DNA of 64,000 nucleotides, from NCBI RefSeq assembly GCF_018137985.1, contig NZ_CP073084.1, forward strand, positions 1,798,001-1,862,000, read 5' to 3'. This stretch comes from Streptococcus oriscaviae. GTDB taxonomy: Bacteria > Bacillota > Bacilli > Lactobacillales > Streptococcaceae. Positions 45,720 to 53,880 of this stretch are shown here, piece after piece; positions within the stretch are counted from its first letter, which is position 1, and the number at the start of each line of letters is the position of its first letter. The notes below the pieces were generated by a model. It ran no database searches. It was not told the origin of the DNA and saw only the letters and a list, made by a program, of their open reading frames with translations. The position numbers were made by a program, and so were the translations under genes.

Positions 45720-47048
45720 TTGGAAAATCTATATAAAAATTATTTTCATCTTGAAGCTCCTAGAGGGTTATTGAATGACCCAAATGGCCTAACCTATTTT
45801 CAAGGAACCTATTACGTGTTCCACCAATGGAATCGCTTTGATCTCCATCATGGCTATAAGGAATGGGGCTTGTTTACATCAAATGATTTACTAAGATGGG
45901 AACATCAAGGGAGTGCCTTGCTTCCAGATTCTGACAAGGATGTGTCGGGAGTCTATTCGGGTTCAGCTCTTGTGATTGAAGATAAGCTGCACATTTTCTA
46001 TACTGGTAATAGTAAAATAGATGGAAAAAGGCGTTCTCTTCAATGCCAAGCTATCAGTGAAGACGGCAAAACCTTTCAAAAAAATGACTCAGTTATCACG
46101 ACACCAGAAGAATATACAGAACACCATCGTGATCCTAAGGTATGGTCTGATCAAAATGGTTACCACATGATTGTTGGTAGTCAGACAAAAACTGGTCAAG
46201 GGGCGATAGCCTATTATCAATCCATTGATTGTAAAGAGTGGAACTATCGAGGTATCTTCTATACTTCAAAGGATTTAGAACAGATGGCGGAGTGTCCAGA
46301 TTATTTTGAACTGGATGGAGAGTCTGTACTCTTAGTTTGTCCTCAGAAGCGTGACTTGAGAAATGATAAGGATATTTCAGGCTATTCAGCTCATTATATT
46401 GGGAATCTAAACAGGAATGAGTTTCATCCAAAAACGGAAATTCGACCAATAGATGATGGGTTTGATTTTCATGCTCCGCAAACATTTTTAGATCCCAAAG
46501 GAAGACGCTTGATGTGGGCATGGATGAGTCGTATGAACTCTAAAGAGGAAGAAGCCTGCCCGACAAGAGAGTTCGGTTACCTACATTGTCTGACCATGCC
46601 TAGGGAATTAAGGGTGATAGATGGCAAACTTTACCAATTGCCTCTCCAAGAAATTCTTGAAAGAAGAATATTGATAGAATCGCTTGAAACGGTTCGTTAT
46701 GAATCAGAGGAGCTGGCTACTCAGTCTGTTATTGATATGACATGGAGTAATAGCCCTTCGAGCTTTGAACTTGCATTCTTTGACCAAAATGTGACTCTTG
46801 TATACAAGAATCAAGAATTTATCCTTTCAAGAATATCTTGGTCAGATAAACAGGTGCATACAAAAACAGTTCCACTCAAGGAACTGACTGCACTGCAAAT
46901 TTTTATTGATAGCTCTGCCATGGAATTTTTCATAAACCAGGGTGAGAAGGTTATGTCCTTACGTTATTTCTTGCAGCAAGAAAACCGTTCTTGTGACATT
47001 CGTTCCTCGCACCAGATGAAGATTACCTATTCAAAATTAGAAAGTTGA
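45720..47048 (+). CDS. GH32 beta-fructosidase / sucrose-6-phosphate hydrolase
   Basis: Hydrolyses sucrose 6-phosphate or a related fructoside. 442 residues: five-bladed propeller with the nucleophile in GLLNDPNGLTYF, the transition-state aspartate in EHHRDPKVW, and the acid/base glutamate in MAECPDYFEL; a C-terminal beta sandwich follows (about 330-442). No signal peptide, so the substrate is imported, probably by the PTS encoded next. The start is TTG with GGGAGG in front. It is divergent from araC-aga. Confidence 0.9.
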   Translation: MENLYKNYFHLEAPRGLLNDPNGLTYFQGTYYVFHQWNRFDLHHGYKEWGLFTSNDLLRWEHQGSALLPDSDKDVSGVYSGSALVIEDKLHIFYTGNSKIDGKRRSLQCQAISEDGKTFQKNDSVITTPEEYTEHHRDPKVWSDQNGYHMIVGSQTKTGQGAIAYYQSIDCKEWNYRGIFYTSKDLEQMAECPDYFELDGESVLLVCPQKRDLRNDKDISGYSAHYIGNLNRNEFHPKTEIRPIDDGFDFHAPQTFLDPKGRRLMWAWMSRMNSKEEEACPTREFGYLHCLTMPRELRVIDGKLYQLPLQEILERRILIESLETVRYESEELATQSVIDMTWSNSPSSFELAFFDQNVTLVYKNQEFILSRISWSDKQVHTKTVPLKELTALQIFIDSSAMEFFINQGEKVMSLRYFLQQENRSCDIRSSHQMKITYSKLES

Positions 47049-47055
47049 GAAGAAA

Positions 47056-48444
47056 ATGGATAATAAAACACTAGCAAAAGAAATACTACAGTATGTCGGT
47101 GGTGCAGAGAATGTAAAGTCTGCCCAACACTGTGCAACTCGGTTAAGAATCATTACAAAAAATCAGGATTTGGTTGATGTAAAAGCTGTTGAAAATTTAG
47201 ATAAAGTAAAAGGTAGCTTTTATAATTCCGGCCAATATCAAATTATCCTTGGGACAGGACTTGTTGATAAGGTTTATGAAGAATTTATGCCTTTAATTGG
47301 ACAAGCAATGTCTGCTAAAGTCGATGATGATTTAACTGCACCAGAAAAACTAACTTTTAGACGGGCTATTCGGATTTTTGGGGATGTATTTGTACCTATT
47401 ATTCCTGTACTGGTTGCCACTGGTTTGTTTATGGGCTTACGTGGGCTACTGACTCAGGAAGCTGTTCTTGGTATTTTTGGTTTGACACCTGATGATGTAC
47501 CCGTTCAGTTGATTCAATTTACTCAAATCCTAACAGATACAGCCTTTGCGTTTTTACCAGCACTTGTGGCTTGGTCTACATTTAAAATCTTTGGCGGAAC
47601 ACCTATTCTTGGTATGGTCTTGGGCTTGATGTTGGTTAACTCCATTTTGCCGAATGCCTATGCGGTTGGTTCAGGTGAAGCTGAACCGATGGTCTTCTTT
47701 GGTTTTATTAAGGTTGTTGGTTACCAGGCCTCTGTTCTGCCAGCCTTTATGACGGCTCTTATTACCACGAAGATTGAAAAATGGCTTAAAAAGACAATTC
47801 CAGATTCTCTTGATTTAATCTTACGTCCATTCTTGACACTATTGAGTGGTTTGGTTTTAGGTCTGTTTATTATCGGTCCTGTTTTCCATGAAATTGAAGT
47901 TTATGTACTTGCTACGGTTGAATTTTTATTAACATTACCATTTGGTCTAGGTGGATTGATTTATGGCTCATTTGGGCAATTGCTTGGTATTTTGGGGATT
48001 CACCATATTCTAAGTCTCCTTGAAATCAATATGCTTGCAAAAGATGGGTGGAACTTACTAAACCCAGTTGGAACATGTGGAAACGTTGCTCAAGCAGGTG
48101 CAGTTCTAGCCATTGCCATTAAGACCGTATCAAACAAAATGAAACAGGTAGCCTATCCATCGGCTTTGTCTGCTTCGCTCGGTATTACGGAACCAGCTGT
48201 CTTTGGTGTTACATTACGCCTTGGAAGACCATTTATTATGTCAATGATTGGTGGTGGTATCGGAGGATTCTTCGCATCTATTTTCCAACTGAAAGCGACA
48301 GGATTGGGGTTGACAGGGATTCCTGGAACTCTTCTATACTTGAATGAACAATTACCGCTTTATATCCTGACAAACCTCATTGCATTTGCAACTGCATTTG
48401 CATTGACGTGGATGTTTGGATATAAGAAAGAAGATACTTTATAA
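47056..48444 (+). CDS. PTS EIIBC component, sucrose family
   Basis: Sugar permease of the glucose superfamily, 462 residues. N-terminal EIIB domain (about 1-85) with the phosphorylated cysteine in SAQHCATRLRII, then the EIIC membrane domain (about 105-462) with GITEPAVFGVTLRLGRPF. No EIIA domain is present, so EIIA must come from another PTS. Starts seven bases after the GH32 gene; the pair forms a sucrose-type uptake and hydrolysis unit. No lacI-type ScrR gene is adjacent. Confidence 0.9.
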   Translation: MDNKTLAKEILQYVGGAENVKSAQHCATRLRIITKNQDLVDVKAVENLDKVKGSFYNSGQYQIILGTGLVDKVYEEFMPLIGQAMSAKVDDDLTAPEKLTFRRAIRIFGDVFVPIIPVLVATGLFMGLRGLLTQEAVLGIFGLTPDDVPVQLIQFTQILTDTAFAFLPALVAWSTFKIFGGTPILGMVLGLMLVNSILPNAYAVGSGEAEPMVFFGFIKVVGYQASVLPAFMTALITTKIEKWLKKTIPDSLDLILRPFLTLLSGLVLGLFIIGPVFHEIEVYVLATVEFLLTLPFGLGGLIYGSFGQLLGILGIHHILSLLEINMLAKDGWNLLNPVGTCGNVAQAGAVLAIAIKTVSNKMKQVAYPSALSASLGITEPAVFGVTLRLGRPFIMSMIGGGIGGFFASIFQLKATGLGLTGIPGTLLYLNEQLPLYILTNLIAFATAFALTWMFGYKKEDTL

Positions 48445-48457
48445 AAAGAATAAAATA

Positions 48458-48518
48458 GGAGTAGGGCAGAAATCGTCTATCTTAGAAATGACCGATTTCT
48501 GTCCTGCTCCCTTTTTTT
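48458..48518 (+). terminator. Terminator after the PTS gene
   Basis: Long stem: GGAGTAGGGCAGAAATCG on the left with CGATTTCTGTCCTGCTCC on the right, followed by a T run. Confidence 0.85.
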
Positions 48519-48620
48519 AGCCGCCTTCCAATGCTGAACTGTCGATGAGAAGTGGCTCGTGGCTTGAACTTGGCCTCTTTTTTCTACGATAAATGAACCT
48601 GCCGACAATTTTCGAAAAAA

Positions 48621-48699
48621 GTTGTAACAAAACTATTGACAACTATTAGGGGTTAGGATATACTAGTGTACGTAAAGTTGTAACAAAATAATTTACAAC
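48621..48699 (+). promoter_or_regulatory. Promoter with two tandem 23-bp Rrf2-type operators
   Basis: Operator 1 (48621-48643) has GTTGT...ACAAC arms and operator 2 (48677-48699) GTTGTAA...TTACAAC arms, each with the same 23-base layout. The promoter between them has -35 TTGACA (48636-48641, inside operator 1) and -10 TATACT (48659-48664), spacer 17. The Rrf2 regulator at 49363 is the likely ligand. Confidence 0.8.
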
Positions 48700-48723
48700 A
48701 AAAACATTTCGGAGGAAAAGAAA

Positions 48724-49353
48724 ATGAAAATAGCAGTAGTAGCAGCGAACGGTAAAGCAGGTAGCTTGATTGTGAAAGAAGCGGTCGCACGTGGTTTTGA
48801 AGTAACGGCTATCGTTCGTGATGAAAATAAGACAGTCGCACAGCAGGTTATTCAAAAGGATGTTTTTGACCTGACAGCTGATGATGTGATTGGTTTTGAT
48901 GCGGTAGTGGATGCAGTAGGTGCCTGGACAGCAGACACTGTGCATATGGTTCCTGATGCAGCCAAACATTTGGCGGCTATCCTAAAAGATTCACAAACAC
49001 GTTTGCTTGTGGTTGGTGGAGCAGCAAGCCTGTATGTTAATCCAGAACATACCTTGACTGTGGCAGATGTGACAGAGTTTCCAGCGGAAGTATTGCCTGT
49101 GCTAAATGCTCACAAGGAAGCACTTGAGGCCCTTCGTCAAGTAGATGATGTCAACTGGACCTATGTAAGCCCAGCAGGTGATTTCCAAGCAGACGGCGAA
49201 CGGACAGGTCGCTATATTCTTGGCGGTGAAGAGTTGGTCTTGAATAGCAAGGGAGAAAGTGTTATTTCCTATGCAGATTATGCCATTGGTATGATTGACG
49301 AGATTGCATCAGGTAATCATCTCAAAGCACGTATCAGCCTTGTCAGCGAGTAA
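48724..49353 (+). CDS. NAD(P)-binding protein (NmrA/atypical SDR)
   Basis: A 209-residue Rossmann protein. Cofactor motif VVAANGKAGSLIVKEAVARG at the N-terminus (GxxGxxG-like), LLVVGGAASLYVNPEH after strand 4, and WTYVSPAGDFQADGERTG near the end. Members act as redox sensors or quinone/epimerase-like reductases. The start follows CGGAGGAAAAG. It is cotranscribed with the Rrf2 regulator nine bases downstream and probably repressed by it. Confidence 0.85.
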   Translation: MKIAVVAANGKAGSLIVKEAVARGFEVTAIVRDENKTVAQQVIQKDVFDLTADDVIGFDAVVDAVGAWTADTVHMVPDAAKHLAAILKDSQTRLLVVGGAASLYVNPEHTLTVADVTEFPAEVLPVLNAHKEALEALRQVDDVNWTYVSPAGDFQADGERTGRYILGGEELVLNSKGESVISYADYAIGMIDEIASGNHLKARISLVSE

Positions 49354-49362
49354 AAGGTTGTT

Positions 49363-49812
49363 ATGCAGATTTCAAATAAATTTACCATTGCCATTCATGC
49401 CTTGGCCTTTATCCATCTCTTTCAAGACCAGCAACGTGTCACCAGCAAGGTTTTGGCAAACAGCATTCAAGCCAATCCCGTTATCATTCGCTCGGTTCTA
49501 TCTGGCTTGAAGGAGGCGGGAATTGTAGATGCCAAGCAAGGTAGCGGCGGATTTCGTTTAGCAAAGCCACTTGATGCCATCAGCCTTTATGACATCTTTG
49601 TTACGGTTGACAATATCGATAAGAAAGGCTTGTTCAACTTTCATGAAAATCCCCATCCTGCCTGCATCGTGGGGGGGAATATCCATGCTGCTGTGGACGA
49701 CAAACTAGTCCAAGTCCAGACAGCTATGGAGAAAGAATTGAAAACCATGTATATGTCTGATGTTCTAGTTGACCTAGAAAAAGCCATTGAAGAAAAAGTG
49801 AAAAGGACTTAA
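49363..49812 (+). CDS. Rrf2-family transcriptional regulator
   Basis: A 149-residue winged-helix protein: AIHALAFIHLF and SKVLANSIQANPVIIRSVLS form the helix-turn-helix, KQGSGGFRLAKPLD the wing. Only one cysteine (HPACIVGGN), so no typical iron-sulfur ligand set, but possibly thiol-based sensing. The second gene of a two-gene unit with paired upstream operators. It differs in sequence and in its operator from the Rrf2 protein at 38034. Confidence 0.9.
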   Translation: MQISNKFTIAIHALAFIHLFQDQQRVTSKVLANSIQANPVIIRSVLSGLKEAGIVDAKQGSGGFRLAKPLDAISLYDIFVTVDNIDKKGLFNFHENPHPACIVGGNIHAAVDDKLVQVQTAMEKELKTMYMSDVLVDLEKAIEEKVKRT

Positions 49813-49844
49813 ATTGTCATCTTTTCACAATGACCACTATGTAC

Positions 49845-49889
49845 AAAAAAGACTTAGAGTGACTGAAAAACAGTTGTCTAAGTCTTTTT
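49845..49889. terminator. Bidirectional terminator
   Basis: AAAAAGACTTAGA pairs with TCTAAGTCTTTTT between convergent rrf2 and tetR genes. Confidence 0.8.
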
Positions 49890-49923
49890 GCTTGGCCTGG
49901 TCAAGACAGTTGACCAGCTTGTC

Positions 49924-50442
49924 CTATTGCTCCCCCATCAGCCGCATGATGTCATCAGGGCTTTCCTTACAGCCTCTAGCAACCCAGGTTTTAAGCACTC
50001 GGAAAAATCCCCCCACGATAAATTGCAGGTGAAAATCATCAGTCAAGTCCCCCAGTCTTTCTTTGAAGTAGCTGTCCAAGGCTTCCTCGAGCAAGTAGTC
50101 CAAATGGTTGGCTGTCAATAAGCGAATCCTATCCTGTTGCTCATACCAAAAGTCAAAAAATTGCCGTAAAGCTAGTAATAGACGAGCATCTGACCAATCT
50201 GACAAGTCCATCTGCCGCTCGGTCAACCAGGCTTGCAATTCCAAGTTGAAGGAGCGTTTGAGAACCTCTTCCTTATTGGAAAAGTTGCGATAAAAGGTCA
50301 CCCGACCGACACCGGCCCGCTCTACCAACTCTGACACACTAATCTTTTCAAAGGGTTTGTCTTCCAGCAAGTCCCACAGAGCCTCCACGACACTCTCCAC
50401 AAATAGCGATTCTTTCCGCTTCACTTTTTCCACACGAAACAC
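49924..50442 (-). CDS. TetR-family transcriptional regulator
   Basis: 172 residues: ISVSELVERAGVGRVTFYRN is the DNA-binding helix-turn-helix and FSNKEEVLKRSF the fourth helix; the rest is a ligand-binding helical domain. It is divergent from the alpha/beta hydrolase gene at 50575. GAAAC/GTTTC inverted repeats lie between them, one at 50526-50539 and a wider one around 50438-50458 near its own start, so it probably controls both directions. Confidence 0.9.
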   Translation of the reverse strand: MFRVEKVKRKESLFVESVVEALWDLLEDKPFEKISVSELVERAGVGRVTFYRNFSNKEEVLKRSFNLELQAWLTERQMDLSDWSDARLLLALRQFFDFWYEQQDRIRLLTANHLDYLLEEALDSYFKERLGDLTDDFHLQFIVGGFFRVLKTWVARGCKESPDDIMRLMGEQ

Positions 50443-50525
50443 TTCCTTTCATTTGTTTCCTTTGGGGCAAATAGCAGAGCTGGGACTGGTTTTCCCACTG
50501 TTCATCTGCTATACTGATAAAAAAC

Positions 50526-50539
50526 GAAACACCTGTTTC
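50526..50539. promoter_or_regulatory. Candidate TetR operator
   Basis: GAAAC-ACCT-GTTTC inverted repeat in the divergent tetR/hydrolase region. GAAAC and GTTTC also occur near the tetR start. Confidence 0.45.
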
Positions 50540-50574
50540 TAAAAAGATACCATAAAGGACAGAAAAAAGAAAGT

Positions 50575-51498
50575 ATGAAAAAAGTTTTAATCGGCATTGG
50601 GATTTTAATAGCTTGTTTGGGTATTGGTTTCCTGTATTTAGCCAGCAAGCCATCAGTAGCTTCTAACTACACAGAAGTAGTTGAAACGGGAGGAGCTGTT
50701 GAGAAAAAGTATCTTGGGCTAGGAAACTATGACGTTTCCTATCTCGAAATCAATGCTTTACAAAATTTCAAAAAATATGAACTATATTATCCTACAAGTA
50801 TTGAAACAGAAACCAGAAAATTTCCAGTTGTGATATTTTCTAATGGTACCGGTGTTAGAGCTTCTAAGTATGCGGCTGTTTTGAAACATTTGGCTTCTTG
50901 GGGCTTTATTGTGATTGGTACTGAGGAAGAATATTCTTGGAATGGATTTTCATCCGAAATGAGCTTGCGACTTGCTATCAAGCTAAATGATAATGAGACT
51001 GTTGAAGGCCTAAAATCAAATCCTTTCTTTAGTAAAGTCGATTTAGATAAGATTGGATTATCAGGTCATTCTCAAGGTGGTGTAGGGGTCTTTAATGCTG
51101 TTACAGAACAAAAGCATGGGCATATGATCAAAGCCATCTACGCTGCAAGTCCTGCAAATTTAGAACTTTCTAGTAATTTAGAATGGGACTATGACCCGAG
51201 CTTGATCACTGTTCCGACCTTTCTTGTCTCAGGTACGGGTGCTGGAGATGAGGATTTGGTAGTGTCTGGCAAGCAGTTGACACAAATTTATGAAACATTA
51301 CCAGCTACCATCACAAAGGTAATGGCTCGGAGAAAAGAAGCTGGACATGGTGATATGCTTAGTCTTCCAAATGGCTATATGGTAGCTTGGTTTATGTGGC
51401 AATTACAAGGGGACCCTGAAGCAGAGACGGCATTTCAAGGAAACTCGCCTGAAATAGTTCAAAACAAACTCTATCAAGACCAAAAACGAAACGACTAG
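50575..51498 (+). CDS. Membrane-anchored alpha/beta hydrolase
   Basis: 307 residues. An N-terminal hydrophobic helix (about 4-24) anchors or exports the protein. The catalytic domain has the nucleophile serine in IGLSGHSQGGVGVF, an acidic residue in GTGAGDEDL and histidine in EAGHGDML; the order resembles dienelactone-hydrolase/PET-hydrolase-like chlorophyllase families. Start ATG preceded by AAAGAAAG. Regulated probably by the divergent TetR protein. Natural substrate unknown. Confidence 0.82.
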   Translation: MKKVLIGIGILIACLGIGFLYLASKPSVASNYTEVVETGGAVEKKYLGLGNYDVSYLEINALQNFKKYELYYPTSIETETRKFPVVIFSNGTGVRASKYAAVLKHLASWGFIVIGTEEEYSWNGFSSEMSLRLAIKLNDNETVEGLKSNPFFSKVDLDKIGLSGHSQGGVGVFNAVTEQKHGHMIKAIYAASPANLELSSNLEWDYDPSLITVPTFLVSGTGAGDEDLVVSGKQLTQIYETLPATITKVMARRKEAGHGDMLSLPNGYMVAWFMWQLQGDPEAETAFQGNSPEIVQNKLYQDQKRND

Positions 51499-51507
51499 AA
51501 GCTATCA

Positions 51508-51529
51508 TCGCTTTTCAAAAGCGAGTTTT
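51508..51529 (+). terminator. Terminator after the hydrolase
   Basis: TCGCTTTT-C-AAAAGCGA followed by GTTTTG and T residues. Confidence 0.7.
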
Positions 51530-51579
51530 GTCTTTCTATTGTTTGTCCTTGTTTTATAGTCATTTGAATTAACTTTGAT

Positions 51580-51716
51580 ACATAGTCACTTTCGCCTTGC
51601 CGTACTCAACGAAAGTGACTTACATCGCAAGTCTTATTTCCAACCTAGAACAGCCTCTAGGCTGTTCTAGCAACCTGCACTTCAGTTCCTTGTCTGAAAG
51701 CTAATTCATTCGACTA
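51580..51716. repeat. Streptococcal intergenic repeat with two hairpins
   Basis: Contains repeat phrases TTCGCCTTGCCGTACTC and GCAACCTGCACTTC. GTCACTTTCG (51585-51594) pairs with CGAAAGTGAC (51610-51619), and CTAGAACAGCC (51645-51655) pairs perfectly with GGCTGTTCTAG (51660-51670). No gene is seen between 51499 and 51764. Confidence 0.55.
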
Positions 51717-51764
51717 TATGTTAGTAGCTTATTCAAAAAATGTGTAAAAAGAGAGGAATTCTTC

Positions 51765-52784
51765 ATGAAAAAATTCAAAAAAATCATCTTATGGACCCTT
51801 GGGATTGTAGCTAGCCTCGGTCTCATTGCCTATGTGTCCGTTACCAATCATCCGCAGTTGGTGGTCGGGGTCATTCAATCGTTTATGTACCAGGAGAGTT
51901 CACCGAACTCTTACAGTCCCCTTTATGATCCCATTGACGGCTTGAAAGAAAATGGTCAGTATCTGAAAAGTGAGATTGCCTATAGCAAGGACTATCCTAA
52001 CAGCTTTTTAGATATTACCTATCCAGACCAAAATTTTGAAGCTGACCGTCCAACCCTCTTCTATTTCCACGGTGGTGGATTCTTTGGAGGCAGCAAAAAT
52101 ATGGGGGACCCTCTGGCTGCCAGCCAAGCGACCTATCTCATTGACGATATCGTGTCAAAAGGGTATAATGTGGTCAATGTGGACTATGCCCTTGTACCAG
52201 ACCACCATTTTCCAACACCAGTGATTCAGATGAATCAGGCCATCGCCTACATGAAGGAACACGCTGAAGAATACCATTTGAACATGGACAATGTCGTCTT
52301 AATGGGCTCATCAGCAGGTGCCATCATGGTAGCACAATATGGCAGTCTCTTAGCCAACAATGATTACGCTCAGCTATTGAACATTGAACCAACTATTGAA
52401 AAAGAACATGTCAAGGCTCTGGTCATCGACGACGCTCCCTTAGATTACGCCAAATTTAGCTTAAGGACCAAGATTTTGGTTGGAAATTATGTTTCAGAAA
52501 CCATTTATCTAAGTGAGGAAGAAATCAATGCCTATAACCCGATTTTCCATGTGAACAAGGACTACCCAGCAAGTTTCCTCCTGGGAAGCGAGTATCGGAC
52601 AGATATGGTGTCGCTCAATAAAGCCTTGAAGCAAGCGGGAGTTGAGAATGAATTGGTCGATCCCTTAGCAGAAGAAGGGCTTGAAAAGCCCCATGGCTTT
52701 GTGGCGAATCTACGAAATGACCCTGTGTCTGCTAAAGCATTCGAGCGGTTGATGACATTTATAGACGATAGAGCCAAGGAATAA
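51765..52784 (+). CDS. Membrane-anchored esterase/lipase-like hydrolase (HSL type)
   Basis: 339 residues. N-terminal helix (about 5-27) followed by an extracytoplasmic alpha/beta hydrolase. The oxyanion motif HGGGFFGG (about 101-108) and the nucleophile serine in LMGSSAGAIMV are those of the hormone-sensitive-lipase family. A paralogue with the same segments (NSFLDI, HGGGFFGG, ALVPDHHFPTP, YGSLLAN) is encoded at 55337-56383, on the other side of the AraC and GH43 genes. The start follows AGAGAGGAAT. Likely an acyl esterase at the cell surface. Confidence 0.85.
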   Translation: MKKFKKIILWTLGIVASLGLIAYVSVTNHPQLVVGVIQSFMYQESSPNSYSPLYDPIDGLKENGQYLKSEIAYSKDYPNSFLDITYPDQNFEADRPTLFYFHGGGFFGGSKNMGDPLAASQATYLIDDIVSKGYNVVNVDYALVPDHHFPTPVIQMNQAIAYMKEHAEEYHLNMDNVVLMGSSAGAIMVAQYGSLLANNDYAQLLNIEPTIEKEHVKALVIDDAPLDYAKFSLRTKILVGNYVSETIYLSEEEINAYNPIFHVNKDYPASFLLGSEYRTDMVSLNKALKQAGVENELVDPLAEEGLEKPHGFVANLRNDPVSAKAFERLMTFIDDRAKE

Positions 52785-52808
52785 ATGGATGACAGTACAA
52801 GAATTGGG

Positions 52809-52910
52809 AGCAGGTCAAGCCTTTTGTGGAAAAAGGAAGGCGGCAGGTCGACAGTAGATGCCATCAACTATTTAGAAGCAGCCATCGGAGATTGGCTGAA
52901 GAAAAACTAA
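52809..52910 (+). other. Possible gene fragment (C-terminal coding remnant)
   Basis: A frame without start codon reads KEGGRSTVDAINYLEAA and IGDWLKKN before a stop at 52910. It looks like the end of an unrelated or duplicated gene, but is too short to identify. Confidence 0.3.
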
Positions 52911-52945
52911 TTTTTCCGTTCAATATTGGGAATTAAATAAAATGA

Positions 52946-52999
52946 TAAAAAGCCGATTGGTAGGTATTTTCGTTACCTAGCAGTCGGCCTTTTTTTTGC
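52946..52999. terminator. Bidirectional terminator
   Basis: AAAAGCCGA-TGGTAGGTA pairs with TACCTAGCA-TCGGCCTTTT; serves the rightward hydrolase and the leftward araC gene. Confidence 0.8.
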
Positions 53000-53001
53000 G
53001 G

Positions 53002-53748
53002 TTAAATGACATTCTTAAAGTGTACTTTTCTATATTCTGAAGGGGTCATTTTTTTCCATTTTTTAAAGATGACAGAAAAATTGCTGACAGTTTTAAACCC
53101 TAGATAGGTTGAAATATCAAGAATGGAAACATCTGTTTGGCTAAGGAAGTTACAGGCAATTTCCACTTTCTCACTCTGGATATATTTATGTATGGTAACT
53201 CCCATATGTGAATGAAACAACTTGCACATGTAATTTGGGGATAAATTTGCATAATTTGCTAAATCTGTAATTGTGATTTTATGGAATATATGGTTGCTAA
53301 TATAGGTGCAGATTTTTTTCACATGGTGAGGAAGGTGCTCTTCTTTTGAAGAACTTACTTTTTTGGCAAAAAATATTGCTGCAAATTGGAACAACTCATT
53401 AAATTCTTTGGTATCTTTTGATTTTGCAATATAGTAAAGCATTGCATCAGAAATTGAAAATGCCTCATCAGGTGATAGACCACCGGAAATGGCTGCTCTG
53501 GAGAAAAGTGTGATGGCTGAAACTAGAGTAAATTGCAATTTTAATTTTACTTCAATTTCATTTTCCATTAGAGTACTTTCTAGTTTTATAAATGACTGTC
53601 CTTCTAACTGTTGGTATTCTCCATTTTCAATTTGCTTTAGGAGTTCAGCTTCATATTCTAAGGGAACTCTACTATGTTGCAGTTCGTCCTTTCTAATTTT
53701 TAAAAGATCAACAAAGGTTTCAAAATCTTTATCTGTGAGATATTGCAT
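53002..53748 (-). CDS. AraC-family regulator of the glycoside catabolic locus
   Basis: 248 residues. The C-terminal 100 residues hold two helix-turn-helix motifs (ITDLANYANLSPNYMCKLFH and ILDISTYLGFKTVSNFSVIF). The N-terminal 130 residues are helical, without a clear cupin barrel, which resembles the YesN/YSIRK-like response-regulator-free type. It is divergent from the GH43 gene and therefore the likely activator of the downstream glycosidase genes. Confidence 0.9.
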   Translation of the reverse strand: MQYLTDKDFETFVDLLKIRKDELQHSRVPLEYEAELLKQIENGEYQQLEGQSFIKLESTLMENEIEVKLKLQFTLVSAITLFSRAAISGGLSPDEAFSISDAMLYYIAKSKDTKEFNELFQFAAIFFAKKVSSSKEEHLPHHVKKICTYISNHIFHKITITDLANYANLSPNYMCKLFHSHMGVTIHKYIQSEKVEIACNFLSQTDVSILDISTYLGFKTVSNFSVIFKKWKKMTPSEYRKVHFKNVI

Positions 53749-53778
53749 TCGAAAACTCGCTTTCTAGATATTTCTTAA

Positions 53779-53851
53779 ACGATAATATCGTAATAATAGA
53801 AAAAAAACAAGAAAAACAGAAAAGTTGATAGCGTTTACTTTTTTTATAATA
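53779..53851 (+). promoter_or_regulatory. Divergent control region: operator, cre site and GH43 promoter
   Basis: ACGAT-AAT-ATCGT at 53779-53791 is a near-perfect palindrome, a candidate AraC site. TGATAGCGTTTACT at 53827-53840 fits the CcpA cre consensus with one mismatch and overlaps the -35 region of a TATAAT -10 at 53846-53851. Confidence 0.6.
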
Positions 53852-53880
53852 CAGTAAATAATGTGAAAAGAGGAAAGAAT

